Shown: positions 15,467 through 25,207, counted from the first letter of the stretch. The stretch: 64,000 nt of DNA from Sphingomonas brevis (GCF_023516505.1 NZ_JAMGBB010000001.1:1674001-1738000), one strand, 5' to 3'. Program-made: numbers and translations. Notes: a model not told the origin generated them from the sequence alone.

Positions 15467-15588
15467 GGCTGGTCGCGCTCGGTTGGGCGCTTGCCTGTCT
15501 TTATTTGCTGGGGCCGCGGGTGGCGCTCAACCGCGCGCTCGACACGGGTTATTCCTTGGCCGCCTGGGTCGGATCCTTCTTCGGCTGA
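15430..15588 (+). CDS. Possible small membrane protein overlapping pepP
   Basis: A 52-residue frame starting inside the pepP end. It is basic at the N-terminus (MARKAMRAAK), then one hydrophobic helix (LGLVALGWALACLYLLGP) and a short amphipathic tail. It also overlaps the convergent 15549 gene by 40 bases. No ribosome site is clear. Kept as a candidate only. Confidence 0.35.
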   Translation: MARKAMRAAKPLGLVALGWALACLYLLGPRVALNRALDTGYSLAAWVGSFFG

Positions 15589-15689
15589 TCCCGGGAATCG
15601 GTGGCGCGGGCTTGCGCCTTGCGCCGCTTTAGATTTTCGCGGAGCGCCGCGGCGAGCCGCTCAGCCTTGTCGTCCTTGCCCTTCGCCAT
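15549..15689 (-). CDS. Small highly charged protein
   Basis: A 46-residue protein beginning MAKGKDDKAERLAAALRENL and continuing with KRRKAQARA, a strongly helical, charged peptide of a kind conserved as a short orphan gene in sphingomonads. The longer upward frame runs through the tRNA-Thr gene and is rejected. Coiled-coil or nucleic-acid contact is plausible, but the function is unknown. Confidence 0.65.
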   Translation of the reverse strand: MAKGKDDKAERLAAALRENLKRRKAQARATDSRDQPKKDPTQAAKE

Positions 15690-15779
15690 GCCCGACGGCG
15701 CTAATATTCGCGAGCGCCCGGCGCAAGCGGGTTGACGGTGGGGCGGCCCTCGGCCATAGGCCCGCCGTCCTTCAGACAT

Positions 15780-15854
<75 letters not shown>

Positions 15855-15866
15855 TCATCGCAAAAC

Positions 15867-15893
15867 CGCCTGTCCGGTGGACAGGCGATTTTC
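15867..15893 (+). terminator. Intrinsic terminator after tRNA-Thr
   Basis: CGCCTGTCC, loop GGT, GGACAGGCG, then ATTTTC. The stem has nine GC-rich pairs followed by a short T-run, 13 bases after the tRNA 3' end. Confidence 0.8.
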
Positions 15894-15959
15894 GATGATC
15901 CCCCGGAGGAAAATTCCTCACATTGACGCATGCGATCCTCGCCGCCATTCCGGCACGCC

Positions 15960-16964
15960 ATGCGCTTCTTTTCAGATAATGCAGCTTCGGTCTGTCCGCA
16001 GGTGATGGCAGCGCTGGCCAAGGCCAACCATGTCGATACCGCGTACGACGGCGACACGCTGTCCGAGAAGCTCGACGGCGCCTTTTCCGACTTGTTCGGC
16101 AGAAGGGTTCGCGCGCTGTGGGCGACGACAGGCACGGCGACAAACTGTCTTGGCCTGGCCGCGCTGTGCCCGCCGCACGGCGCGATCCTGTGCCACGAAA
16201 TGGCGCATATCGAAGTCGATGAGGCGGGTGCGCCCGGCTTCTTCACGCATGGCGCCAAGCTCACTTTGCTGTCCGGCCATGGCGCCAAGCTGGCGCCCGA
16301 GACGGTCGAAGATGCGTGTGAGCGGGTGCGTGACGACGTGCACCAGGTCCAGCCCGCTGCCCTGTCGATCACCAACTCCACCGAATATGGCCTCAGCTAT
16401 TCGCCTGGCGAAGTCGCCGCGCTGGGAGAAGTCGCCCGGCGGCGCGGACTCGCCCTTCATCTCGACGGCGCCCGGTTCGCCAACGCGGTTGCCTTCACCG
16501 GCGCCGATCCCGCCGATCTGACGTGGCGCGCTGGCGTAGACGTGATGTCGTTCGGCTTCGTCAAAAATGGCGGAATGAATGCCGAGGCACTGATCTTCTT
16601 TGATCCTGCGAAGGCGGAAATAGTGCCGCGGCTCCGCAAGCGCGCCGGACATTTGCTGTCGAAGGGTCGCTATCTCGCCGCCCAGATATTGGCGATGCTC
16701 GATGATGAGCTGTGGTTGACCAACGCCCGCGCCGCAAACGCGGCCGCGGCTGCCTTGGCCGAAGCGTGCGGCCCCGAACGCCTGGTTTATCCGGTGGAGG
16801 CCAATGAGCTGTTTGTCCGGATGACCGCAGGGGAAGCCGACAGGATCCGCTCCAAGGGCTATGATTTTTACGATTGGGGACCCGGCGAGGTTCGACTGGT
16901 TACCAGCTGGGACCAGGATATGGATGCCGTGGGTCAGCTTGCCGCGGCAATCCGCTCGCTATGA
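15960..16964 (+). CDS. ltaE: Low-specificity L-threonine aldolase
   Basis: A 334-residue fold-type I PLP enzyme that splits threonine or allo-threonine to glycine and acetaldehyde. The start MRFFSDNAAS fits the family; an ATG ten codons upstream (15930) is in frame. Visible features are TTGTATNCLGL at the cofactor phosphate cup, LHLDGAR with the Asp that contacts the PLP nitrogen, and SFGFVKNGG with the Schiff-base Lys202. Length and motifs match the β-eliminating-lyase-like bacterial branch. Its stop overlaps the start of the transporter gene (ATGA), so the two are coupled, perhaps linking amino-acid breakdown with export. Confidence 0.92.
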   Translation: MRFFSDNAASVCPQVMAALAKANHVDTAYDGDTLSEKLDGAFSDLFGRRVRALWATTGTATNCLGLAALCPPHGAILCHEMAHIEVDEAGAPGFFTHGAKLTLLSGHGAKLAPETVEDACERVRDDVHQVQPAALSITNSTEYGLSYSPGEVAALGEVARRRGLALHLDGARFANAVAFTGADPADLTWRAGVDVMSFGFVKNGGMNAEALIFFDPAKAEIVPRLRKRAGHLLSKGRYLAAQILAMLDDELWLTNARAANAAAAALAEACGPERLVYPVEANELFVRMTAGEADRIRSKGYDFYDWGPGEVRLVTSWDQDMDAVGQLAAAIRSL

Positions 16965-17905
16965 GCGGGCCACCCGCCGGAACAAGCCGGGTCGACGCGT
17001 CGATCGTCATTCCGTTCATCATCTTCACTGCTATCTGGGGTTCGACCTGGATCATCATCCGCGACCAGGTCGGAAGCGTTCCGCCGCAATGGTCGGTCGC
17101 CTATCGCTTCATGATTGCCGCGGTGGCCATGGCGCTGGTCGCAAAATTGAAAAAGCAGTCGCTGAAGATGGACCGCGGAGGCCTGATCGCGGCAACCGTG
17201 CTCGGCGTCACCCAGTTCAGCGTCAACTTCAACAGCGTCTATGCCGCCGAGCAGTTCATCACTTCGGGCGTGGTAGCGACGGTTTTCGCCATCCTGCTGA
17301 TCCCCAACAGCCTGCTTGCATGGGCCTTCCTCGATCAGAAACCCAATCGTCGCTTCCTGGCGGCGGGGGTGGTCGCGGTGTGCGGTGTCGGGCTGTTGTT
17401 CCTGAATGAATTGCGCAGCAGTCCTGTCAGCAACCAGCACATCGCTATCGGGCTTGGACTCACGCTGCTCGGCCTGATGGGGGCGTCGTCGGCGAACGTC
17501 TATCAGGCCGGCAAGGAAGCGCGGCGCCATCCGTTGTTGGCGTTACTGGCCTGGTCGATGGCGATCGGCGCGATCATCGATTGCATCCTTGCCTTCATCA
17601 TCGCCGGTCCGCCGGTGGCCGAAGCACGGCTCGGCTATTGGGCCGGCGTAATCTACCTGGCCCTATTCGGTTCAGTGCTCTGCTTTGCGCTTTATTTTCC
17701 GGTTGTCCGCAAGATCGGGCCGGGCAAGGCCGCCTATTCGAGCGTGATGGTGCCGATCATCGCCATGAGCCTGTCGACGCTGTTCGAAGCCTATCGCTGG
17801 AGCCCGCTGGCGATCGCCGGAGCAGCACTCGCACTCGGCGGGATGCTCCTTGCGCTCGCCGGACGGCGGCGCCCGATGCTTGTGACGGCGCCCGACGCCG
17901 CCTAA
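16961..17905 (+). CDS. EamA-type (DMT superfamily) transporter
   Basis: A 314-residue inner-membrane protein with ten predicted helices in two EamA repeats. The first starts IPFIIFTAIWGSTWIIIR, a hallmark of RhaT/EamA carriers, and the second follows GLGLTLLGLMGASSANVYQ. The start is the ATG overlapping the ltaE stop; a longer frame from 16874 lies in ltaE. Members export amino acids, nucleotides or metabolites, but the substrate cannot be predicted. The coupling with threonine aldolase makes an amino-acid-related solute plausible. Confidence 0.88.
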   Translation: MSGPPAGTSRVDASIVIPFIIFTAIWGSTWIIIRDQVGSVPPQWSVAYRFMIAAVAMALVAKLKKQSLKMDRGGLIAATVLGVTQFSVNFNSVYAAEQFITSGVVATVFAILLIPNSLLAWAFLDQKPNRRFLAAGVVAVCGVGLLFLNELRSSPVSNQHIAIGLGLTLLGLMGASSANVYQAGKEARRHPLLALLAWSMAIGAIIDCILAFIIAGPPVAEARLGYWAGVIYLALFGSVLCFALYFPVVRKIGPGKAAYSSVMVPIIAMSLSTLFEAYRWSPLAIAGAALALGGMLLALAGRRRPMLVTAPDAA

Positions 17906-17914
17906 ATCCCCTTG

Positions 17915-20518
17915 ATGTCCGACGTCATCGACCTTGCCGAAGCTCCGGTCACTCCGGAACATGTCGCCATTTATCGCCAGGATTATCGTCCTCCCGATTG
18001 GCTGGTGCCCAACGTATCGCTGGATTTCGAGCTCGACCCGGAACGAACGCGCGTCCGCTCCAAACTCCGAGTCACCCGCAACGGCGATCATGACCGGCCG
18101 TTAAGGCTGGCGGGTAATGGGTTGAGGCCGCTCGCCGTCAAGGTCGACGGCAGCGAGGCCCGCTGGACGCTGGATGGAGAGACACTGGTAATTGAACTGA
18201 CCGGCATTGAAGCGACCATCGAAACCGAGGTCGAGATAGCTCCCTCCGCCAACAGCAAGTTGATGGGGCTATATGCTTCAGGAGGATTGCTCTGCACGCA
18301 ATGTGAAAGCGAGGGATTCCGCCGAATTGCATTCCATCCCGACCGGCCCGATGTGCTGTCGCGCTACAGCGTGAGAATGAGCGCAGATAAGTCGCGCTTC
18401 CCGATCCTGCTCGCCAACGGCAACCTCGTTGCGTCGGGCGCCGGAGAGGGCAATGGCCACTGGGCCGAATGGGATGACCCCTTCCCCAAGCCCAGCTACC
18501 TCTTTGCCATGGTTGCCGGCGACCTGTCCGCCAACCGCGACCGTTTCACCACCATGAGCGGGCGGGAAGTCGATCTCGCCATCTGGGTACGCGAAAAGGA
18601 CCTCCCCAAGACCCGTCACGCGATGGAAAGCCTCAAGGCGGCGATGCGCTGGGACGAGGAAGTCTATGGCCGTGAATATGACCTCGACCTGTTCAACATC
18701 GTCGCCGTCGACGATTTCAACTTTGGCGCGATGGAGAACAAGGGCCTCAACATTTTCAATTCGCGCTATGTCCTGGCTGACGAAGACACCGCGACCGATG
18801 CTGATTTCGACAATATCGCCGGGGTCGTGGCACATGAATATTTTCACAATTGGTCGGGCGACCGAGTCACCTGCCGCGACTGGTTCCAGTTGAGCCTGAA
18901 GGAAGGCTTTACGGTCTTCCGCGACCAGAGTTTCTCCGGCGATATGGGATCGAAGGCGGTTAAGCGGATCGATGATGTCCGCCTGCTCCGCGCGGCGCAG
19001 TTTCCCGAGGATTCGGGCCCGCTGGCCCATCCCGTGCGGCCGGAAAGCTATATCGAGATCACCAATTTCTACACTGCCACCGTCTACAACAAGGGCGCCG
19101 AGGTTATCCGCATGATGCGGACGATCCTGGGCGACGAGGCGTTCCGGAAGGGCAGCGATCTCTATTTCGAACGGCACGACGGCCAGGCGGTGACCTGCGA
19201 GGATTTCGTCACCGCGATGGAGGACGCCAGCGGAATCGACCTCGGCCAGTTCCGGCTGTGGTACAGCCAGGCCGGGACGCCAACGGTCGAAGCCCGGATC
19301 GACCATGATGCTGCTTCGGGTCAAGCAACGCTTCACTTGTCGCAGGCCGTTCCCGACACGCCCGGCCAGACCGGAAAGGCACCGATGGTGCTGCCGCTCA
19401 AGACGGCACTGATCGGCGCGGACAGCGGGGAAGCGTTGCGCGAGGAACGGTTGATCCTGCTCGACCGGGAAGAGGCGACTTTCACCTTCGACGGCATCGG
19501 CGAAACTCCGCTGCTGTCGATCAATCGCGACTTTTCCGCGCCGGTCCTACTCAATGCCGACCGCCGGCCGGGCGAGCTCGAGCGGCTGGCCGAAGTCGAT
19601 GCCAATCCCTTCGCCCGTTACGAGGCGTTGCAGGAGCTAATGTACCGGGCGCTGATTGCTGGAGCCCGGGGCGAGGATGCCGATCCGGCGCCGGTAATCG
19701 CGGCGATGCGTGGAACATTGCAATCCAATGCCCTCGATCCCGCCTTCAAGGGCGAGGCATTGTCCATGCCGACCGAGGGACTGATCGGCGACCGCATGGA
19801 CCTGGTTGACCCCGAAGCAATCCACGCCAGCCGCGACGCGCTTCGCCAGGCCGTCGGCAAGGCGCTGGCCGACGATTTGGCGCGCGCGCAGGAACAGCAC
19901 GCGTCAGGGGACGACCTGTCGCCCGGCGCGAAGGGGATCCGCCGGCTGAAGTCGGTTTCACTGGGCCTTCTGGCTGCCGGTGATCCCGCTCGCGGAGCGG
20001 CCCTGGCCAAGGCGCAATATGATGCCGCGGACAATATGACCGACCGGCAGGGAGCGCTGGCTATTTTGGCGAGCCTCGGCGGGCCGGAGCGCGACGCCGC
20101 CTTCGCCGGCTTCCACGAACGATACAAGGAAGACAGCCTGGTGCTCGACAAATGGTTCGCCCTGCAGGCCGCGGCCCAGCGCGCCGATACCATCGATGTT
20201 GTCGAGGAGCTTGCCCGGCACCCGCAATTTAGTGCGCGAAATCCGAATCGTTGGCGCGCCTTGGTCAGCCATTTCGCAGCCAACCAATGGGCATTCCATC
20301 ACGCGTCAGGCCGCGGTTACCGCTTTGTCACCGACATGATCCTGGAGGTTGATCGCATCAATCCCCAGGTCGCGGCGCGGCAGGTCCCGTCGCTTGGCCG
20401 GTGGAAGCGGTTCGAGCCGAACCGCGCCGCGCTGATGCGCGCCGAACTGGAGCGGATTGCCGCAACCCCCGGCCTTAGCAAGGACGTGTTCGAACAGGCG
20501 TCGAAGAGCCTCGCTTAG
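17915..20518 (+). CDS. pepN: Aminopeptidase N (M1)
   Basis: An 867-residue zinc aminopeptidase of the bacterial PepN type. The exopeptidase motif GAMEN occurs in FNFGAMENKGLNIFNS and the zinc motif HEYFHNW at His307-Glu308-His311, with the distal Glu in LKEGFTVF. A tyrosine for transition-state binding (TATVYNKG) is also visible. The C-terminal helical domain spans about residues 540-867. The ATG is chosen over the TTG one codon earlier. It is cytoplasmic and supplies free amino acids from peptides, together with PepP and PtrB nearby. Confidence 0.95.
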   Translation: MSDVIDLAEAPVTPEHVAIYRQDYRPPDWLVPNVSLDFELDPERTRVRSKLRVTRNGDHDRPLRLAGNGLRPLAVKVDGSEARWTLDGETLVIELTGIEATIETEVEIAPSANSKLMGLYASGGLLCTQCESEGFRRIAFHPDRPDVLSRYSVRMSADKSRFPILLANGNLVASGAGEGNGHWAEWDDPFPKPSYLFAMVAGDLSANRDRFTTMSGREVDLAIWVREKDLPKTRHAMESLKAAMRWDEEVYGREYDLDLFNIVAVDDFNFGAMENKGLNIFNSRYVLADEDTATDADFDNIAGVVAHEYFHNWSGDRVTCRDWFQLSLKEGFTVFRDQSFSGDMGSKAVKRIDDVRLLRAAQFPEDSGPLAHPVRPESYIEITNFYTATVYNKGAEVIRMMRTILGDEAFRKGSDLYFERHDGQAVTCEDFVTAMEDASGIDLGQFRLWYSQAGTPTVEARIDHDAASGQATLHLSQAVPDTPGQTGKAPMVLPLKTALIGADSGEALREERLILLDREEATFTFDGIGETPLLSINRDFSAPVLLNADRRPGELERLAEVDANPFARYEALQELMYRALIAGARGEDADPAPVIAAMRGTLQSNALDPAFKGEALSMPTEGLIGDRMDLVDPEAIHASRDALRQAVGKALADDLARAQEQHASGDDLSPGAKGIRRLKSVSLGLLAAGDPARGAALAKAQYDAADNMTDRQGALAILASLGGPERDAAFAGFHERYKEDSLVLDKWFALQAAAQRADTIDVVEELARHPQFSARNPNRWRALVSHFAANQWAFHHASGRGYRFVTDMILEVDRINPQVAARQVPSLGRWKRFEPNRAALMRAELERIAATPGLSKDVFEQASKSLA

Positions 20519-20524
20519 GCTAGC

Positions 20525-21124
20525 CTAGTTGCCGACCCATTGTGCGACATCGATCGCGACGCGATTGGCCGCGGCATTGATCGCCGGGGCGACGCTGGCC
20601 GCCGTGCCGTCGGCCGACTCCCGAGCCTCGAAGCGCCGCGTTTCGACCGCATTGGCGCCGGCGCGGGTCTTGGCCGCATCGTAGCGGACCACGACCATAC
20701 CCTCCTGCGCATCATAGCCGAAGCGCGACAGACTGCCGGTGATGGTCATGCCCGGATCGAGCGAAGACTGCTTCGGGTCGAGGACCACCCGGTTGGTAAC
20801 CCGGGTAACGGTCTCGGTCAGCAGATCCTGGAATAGCTTGTCCGGTGTATCGACCCAGGTCAGGTCCTGCACATAGGCGATGGCGATTGGGCCCGAATGG
20901 ACCGGAACGCGATTCGTGCGGATCTCCTTGGGCACGAGCGGCAATTCGATCATCACCGCTTCCCCGGCCTTCGCCGTGCGAGCAATGCTGTCAGGCGCAG
21001 GCGATTGCGGCGTCAGGGTCAGCAGCCAGGGCGGCGCCTTGCCCCCGCCGCCGAGCAATCCGGCGCAAGCGGTCAGCGAAATGGCCAGCGCGATTGGCGC
21101 GGCTAGACGCAACATTGGGCTCAT
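20525..21124 (-). CDS. ABC-type transport auxiliary lipoprotein (MlaB/PqiC-like)
   Basis: A 199-residue lipoprotein with signal peptide and lipobox LTAC at about 16-19. Mature residues resemble the DUF330/ABC-transport-auxiliary family: a strand after the anchor (WLLTLTPQ), VMIELPLVPKEIRTNRVPV, and a C-terminal helical part. Last gene of the mla operon; its ATG overlaps the mlaD stop. It probably sits in the outer membrane and helps the MCE protein pass phospholipid. Confidence 0.85.
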   Translation of the reverse strand: MSPMLRLAAPIALAISLTACAGLLGGGGKAPPWLLTLTPQSPAPDSIARTAKAGEAVMIELPLVPKEIRTNRVPVHSGPIAIAYVQDLTWVDTPDKLFQDLLTETVTRVTNRVVLDPKQSSLDPGMTITGSLSRFGYDAQEGMVVVRYDAAKTRAGANAVETRRFEARESADGTAASVAPAINAAANRVAIDVAQWVGN

Positions 21125-22074
21125 TGTTTCTTCCCCGGTTTATAGTCGGGCAGCTTCGGTGGCCCTAGCGCCCCGCCAACGCCATTTTCATCGAGCCGCT
21201 GGGTGAAACCCTGCAACGAGGTAGTGAGATCGCGCAGGTCGCGTACCAGCCGATTCATCTCTGGCAGCGTATTCTTGCTGAAATTCTGTACGCCCGGCCG
21301 AGCGTCGCCGACCATCGCATCCAGGTTCTCCGCGCTATGCTGAACCGCGGCGATCGCCTTGCGCAAATCCTCCGCCGCCGGCTTCCCTTGCTCGTTGATC
21401 ATCTGGTTGGTGCTGTCGGCCAGCACTCCGACCCGCTGCGCGGCGATTCCGGCGTTGCGCGCCGCAATCCGTGCATCGCCGATCGCGTCGGCCAGGTCGG
21501 GCGCGCGTGCGGCCAGCACCGCCGTGGTCTTGTCGACATTCTCGAGAATGTCGGAGATCGAATTTTGGTTCTTGTCGCTCAGCAGTTCCGTCAGCCGCTC
21601 GGTCAGGCGCTGGATGCGGTCGATCAGTTCCGGAGCGCTATTGAGCAGGGCACCGAGTCCGCCCGAACTGGCCGGGACCACCGGACAGCCTTGCGGTCCA
21701 GCCTGGGTCAGTGGCCGGGCGCCCTTAACCGCGCCTTCCAGCGCGATCTCGCTGACGCCGGTGAAGCCGACTCCCTTGATCTGAGCGGTGGTGCCCTGAA
21801 GCACCGGCGTTTCCGCGTCGACGACAACCCGGACCCAGACGAACTCCGGACGGTCCGGCAACAAGCTGATCTTTTCGATCTGCCCCACCGGCACGCCCTG
21901 GAAGTTGACCGAAGAGCCCTTATTGAGGCCCTCGACGCCTTGGCTGAAATAGATGTCGAAGCATTTGGTCGTCTTGTTCGACAGGCCAGCGAGCCAGACA
22001 ATGAAGATCAACAGGCCGGTCAGCAGGGCCAGCGTGACGGCGCCGACAAGGACATGGTTCGAACGCGTTTCCAT
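21121..22074 (-). CDS. mlaD: MCE-domain protein of phospholipid transport
   Basis: A 317-residue periplasmic substrate-binding subunit. One N-terminal helix (about 9-31, LVGAVTLALLTGLLIFIVWL) is followed by a single MCE domain (about 38-125) with GVEGLNKGSSVNFQGVPVG and GFTGVSEIALEG. A long helical C-terminal part follows (160-300) with heptad-like spacing and NQMINEQGKPAAEDLRKAI. Members form hexamers that carry lipids between membranes. It is cotranscribed with mlaE and mlaF upstream. Confidence 0.92.
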   Translation of the reverse strand: METRSNHVLVGAVTLALLTGLLIFIVWLAGLSNKTTKCFDIYFSQGVEGLNKGSSVNFQGVPVGQIEKISLLPDRPEFVWVRVVVDAETPVLQGTTAQIKGVGFTGVSEIALEGAVKGARPLTQAGPQGCPVVPASSGGLGALLNSAPELIDRIQRLTERLTELLSDKNQNSISDILENVDKTTAVLAARAPDLADAIGDARIAARNAGIAAQRVGVLADSTNQMINEQGKPAAEDLRKAIAAVQHSAENLDAMVGDARPGVQNFSKNTLPEMNRLVRDLRDLTTSLQGFTQRLDENGVGGALGPPKLPDYKPGKKQ

Positions 22075-22080
22075 GGTCGT

Positions 22081-22863
22081 CTATTGCCTCTTCAAACTGG
22101 CGACGGCAGCGCGTCCGCGTGGCCCGTTAAAATATTCTTGAATCCAAGGATGGTCCAAGGCGAGCAATTCTTCAATCGTTCCTACTGCAACGACCTTTTG
22201 GTCGGCGAGCACCGCCACCCGGTCGCAGATCGCCCAAAGCGTGTCGAGGTCGTGAGTGATAAGGAACACGGTAAGCTCAAGCTTGTGCTTGAGGCCCTCG
22301 ATCAGCTCGTCGAATCCGGCCGCGCCGATCGGGTCGAGACCGGCAGTCGGCTCGTCGAGGAACAATAGCTCGGGATCGAGCGCCAGCGCCCGGGCGAGGC
22401 CGGCACGCTTTTTCATGCCGCCCGACAGCTCCGACGGATATTTCGGGCCCGCATTGGCCGGGAGCCCCGACATCGCAATCTTGTAACTGGCGATTTCGTC
22501 GAGCAGCGGCTCCTTGATGAACGGAAAATATTCGCGGATCGGCACCTCGACGTTTTCGGCGACGGTCAGCGTCGAGAACAAGGCGCCGTTCTGGAACAGC
22601 ACCCCCCAGCGGCGGCGGATGTTCTTGGCTTCGTCTTCCTCCCGGCCAATCATGTTCTCGCCAAGCACTTCGACTGTGCCGTCGTCAGGCGTCTGGAGGC
22701 CGATGATCGAGCGCATCAGCACCGACTTGCCGGTGCCCGAACCTCCCACCACGCCAAGGATTTCACCGCGGCGCACGTCAAGGTCCAGGCCATCGTGGAT
22801 GACCTGCTCGCCGAAGCTGTTCTTCAGTCCGCGGATTTGAATGACGACGTTCGGATCGCTCAT
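22081..22863 (-). CDS. mlaF: ABC transporter ATP-binding subunit of Mla system
   Basis: A 260-residue ATPase. Walker A GGSGTGKS follows GEILGVV, the signature is LSGGMKKR (in YPSELSGGMKKRAGLA), Walker B LLFLDEPTAGLD, and the switch histidine is in LITHDLD. The start MSDPNVVIQ overlaps the mlaE stop by ATGA; the longer frame upstream is rejected. It powers lipid movement through MlaE. Confidence 0.94.
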   Translation of the reverse strand: MSDPNVVIQIRGLKNSFGEQVIHDGLDLDVRRGEILGVVGGSGTGKSVLMRSIIGLQTPDDGTVEVLGENMIGREEDEAKNIRRRWGVLFQNGALFSTLTVAENVEVPIREYFPFIKEPLLDEIASYKIAMSGLPANAGPKYPSELSGGMKKRAGLARALALDPELLFLDEPTAGLDPIGAAGFDELIEGLKHKLELTVFLITHDLDTLWAICDRVAVLADQKVVAVGTIEELLALDHPWIQEYFNGPRGRAAVASLKRQ

Positions 22864-23963
22864 AGCCAGCCGATCGAGCTGAAGAAGATCGCGAAGACGG
22901 CGTCGAGAATTATCACGAGGAAGATCGCCTGAACCACGGCGTTGGTGGTCCTTATGCCGACCTCCTCCGAATTGCCTTCTACCAGCATCCCTTGGAAGCA
23001 ACCGGCAAGCGCGATGATGCCACCAAAAACCGGTGCCTTGATCAGCCCGATCCAAAGGTCATGGAGGGGAACCACCTCTTGAAGGCGCTGGATATAGGTT
23101 AGCGGCGGGATATCGAGTGAGATCCAGCAGAATATGCCGCCGCCAAGAAGCGACATGATCATCGCATAGAAAGCAAGAAGCGGCATCATCACCACTGCCG
23201 CGAGCATGCGGGGAATTACCAAGGCTTCGATTGGAGACACGCCAATGGTGCGCATCGCATCGACTTCTTCGGTGATCTTCATCGTACCGAGTTGAGCGGC
23301 GAAGGCAGAGCCCGATCGCCCGGCGACCATGATCGCCGTCATCAACACGCCAAGCTCGCGGATCGTGATGCGGCCGATGAGGTTGATCGTATAGACTTCG
23401 GCCCCGAACTGCTGGAGCTGAACTGCGCCCTGTTGGCCAATGACGATGCCAATCAGGAAGCTCATCAGCCCGATGATTCCCAGGGCGCGGACGCCGACCA
23501 CGTCGAACCGCTGGATCACGGCATTGAGGCGGAATCGCTTGGGCCGGCGGATTATCGCTGCGACTCCGATGAGCACCGAACCGAGGAATCCGACCAGGCC
23601 AACAAGCGTGGTGCCGGACTCCGCAACCCATTCGCCCAGCTCGTCCAACACGCGAACGGCACCGGGCTTCTCTTCCGGCCTGACCTGGGCTGGATGATCG
23701 GCTTCGGCGACTTGATCGAGGAGGCCGGACACGTCCTTGCTGGCGCCCACCACCTTGGCGCCACGGTCCCTAACCGTCCGGTAGATCAGCCAGGCGCCGA
23801 CCGTGTCGACCTTTTCGACCCCGCTGAGGTCGATGGTAAGCGGATCGGGCATTGCCTCGATTTCGCGTTGCGTCGAGCCGGCGCGCGAAATGGTGAGCGA
23901 GCCGAGGACGCGATACGGCTGCCCCCCGGCTGCAGGATCTGATGTGGTCGACTGGGACGCCAT
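22860..23963 (-). CDS. mlaE: Mla permease with N-terminal STAS domain
   Basis: A 367-residue fusion. Residues 1-105 resemble a STAS domain (TIDLSGVEKVDTVGAWLIY), the role played by separate MlaB in E. coli. Residues 130-367 are the MlaE permease with GIVIGQQGAVQLQQFGAE, the conserved IRELGVLMTAIMVAGRSGSA and FAAQLGTMKITEEVDAM coupling helices, and five or six membrane segments. The ATG at 23963 fits better than 24020. First gene of the mla operon, divergent from the lipid-enzyme operon at 24058. Confidence 0.93.
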   Translation of the reverse strand: MASQSTTSDPAAGGQPYRVLGSLTISRAGSTQREIEAMPDPLTIDLSGVEKVDTVGAWLIYRTVRDRGAKVVGASKDVSGLLDQVAEADHPAQVRPEEKPGAVRVLDELGEWVAESGTTLVGLVGFLGSVLIGVAAIIRRPKRFRLNAVIQRFDVVGVRALGIIGLMSFLIGIVIGQQGAVQLQQFGAEVYTINLIGRITIRELGVLMTAIMVAGRSGSAFAAQLGTMKITEEVDAMRTIGVSPIEALVIPRMLAAVVMMPLLAFYAMIMSLLGGGIFCWISLDIPPLTYIQRLQEVVPLHDLWIGLIKAPVFGGIIALAGCFQGMLVEGNSEEVGIRTTNAVVQAIFLVIILDAVFAIFFSSIGWL

Positions 23964-24057
23964 CGGGCGCGACCCTGCTCGAAATCGCCAGACGCAGCAA
24001 GAGCGGGCGTAATTTGCCACTTTGTTGCCAGAGTTGATGCCTTATAGCGCGTCCACG

Positions 24058-25188
24058 ATGACCAATGATGCGGCGAGCGCGGCCAAGCCATTGTTCGTGA
24101 CGGTCGGGGATAACCCCGCCCGGGCATTTGGCATGAGCGCCGCGGACCGGGCAAATGCGATGGCGGTCCAGGCCGGGCTTGAGCCGGGCGGCCAGCCCTC
24201 ACCAGGTCGATCGACGGTTTACGCCGATCTCAATTGGGCCTGGGACCCGGAATGGCTCGGTGCGCTTGCGGAAAAGCCGGGGGGAGCGCTGGTGAAGAAC
24301 GGCCACCCGGTGTTGGCCAATGTCCCCGCCGGAGGGGATCCCGCACCCTTGCTCGCCGCGATGCTGGCAGGCGATCGTTACCAGGGCGCGCTCGAGCAGA
24401 TTGACGCCGACACCACCGATTTCAGCTACCGCAAGCTGCGCAAGCGCGAACGACCGTTCGTGATGCCGCTCGACCCAGCCGATCCCGAGCCGGTCGAGCG
24501 CGCTGCCTATGACGCCAGCTACAAGGGGGTAACCGACGTGTTGACCCTCTATCTTTGGCGGCGCCTCGCCTTCTACTTAACGCGATGGGCGGCGCAGGCT
24601 GGAATGACGCCCAATACGGTGACCGCGATTGGCTTTGCCCTTTGCGCTGCCGCCTTCTTCCTGTTCATGTACGGCTGGTATTGGACGGGCATCGCGGCCG
24701 GATTCGGTTTCATGGTGCTCGACACGGTCGACGGAAAGCTGGCCCGCTGCACCGGGCAATCGTCGCACTGGGGCAATATCTTCGACCATGGCGTCGATCT
24801 GGTCCACCCGCCCTTCTGGTGGTGGGCCTGGGCCGAAGGCCTGGAAGCCTATGGCCGTCCGTTCGAGCGGGTCTACGAGCTGCTGATCGTCGGGGCGATC
24901 GTGTTCGGCTACGTCGCGCAGCGGGTCATCGAGGGGATATTTGTCCGCCGCTACGGGATGCACATCCACGTCTGGCAGCAGGTCGACAGCCGGTTCCGGC
25001 TGATCACCGCGCGGCGCAACCCCAACATGGTCATCCTTGTCGCCGCACTGCTGGTCGGCCGCCCCGACCTGGGCATCGAACTGGTCGCGCTATGGACTAT
25101 CCTCTCGCTGATTTTCCATGCGGTGAGGCTGGCTCAGGCCAACGCCCGCCACGACCGCGGCCGGACTGTCACCAGCTGGCTGGCATGA
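24058..25188 (+). CDS. CDP-alcohol phosphatidyltransferase with N-terminal extension
   Basis: A 376-residue membrane enzyme. The complete signature D-x2-D-G-x2-A-R-x8-G-x3-D-x3-D occurs from Asp222 to Asp247 (DTVDGKLARCTGQSSHWGNI, then FDHGVD), so the catalytic aspartates are intact. About six helices surround it. The first 165 residues are soluble and unlike PgsA or PssA; they are placed as the cytidylyltransferase part of archaeal inositol-phosphate enzymes but lack that motif. The nucleotidyltransferase and HAD phosphatase genes follow, suggesting synthesis of an unusual polar lipid head group. Substrates are unknown. Start ATG 24058; 24022 is possible. Confidence 0.88.
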   Translation: MTNDAASAAKPLFVTVGDNPARAFGMSAADRANAMAVQAGLEPGGQPSPGRSTVYADLNWAWDPEWLGALAEKPGGALVKNGHPVLANVPAGGDPAPLLAAMLAGDRYQGALEQIDADTTDFSYRKLRKRERPFVMPLDPADPEPVERAAYDASYKGVTDVLTLYLWRRLAFYLTRWAAQAGMTPNTVTAIGFALCAAAFFLFMYGWYWTGIAAGFGFMVLDTVDGKLARCTGQSSHWGNIFDHGVDLVHPPFWWWAWAEGLEAYGRPFERVYELLIVGAIVFGYVAQRVIEGIFVRRYGMHIHVWQQVDSRFRLITARRNPNMVILVAALLVGRPDLGIELVALWTILSLIFHAVRLAQANARHDRGRTVTSWLA

Positions 25189-25207
25189 CCGGCTGGGCAA
25201 CGCGGGC

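Noticed and set aside
18278-19336. Minus-strand open frame of 352 codons
   Set aside because: It lies opposite pepN, which has complete catalytic motifs.
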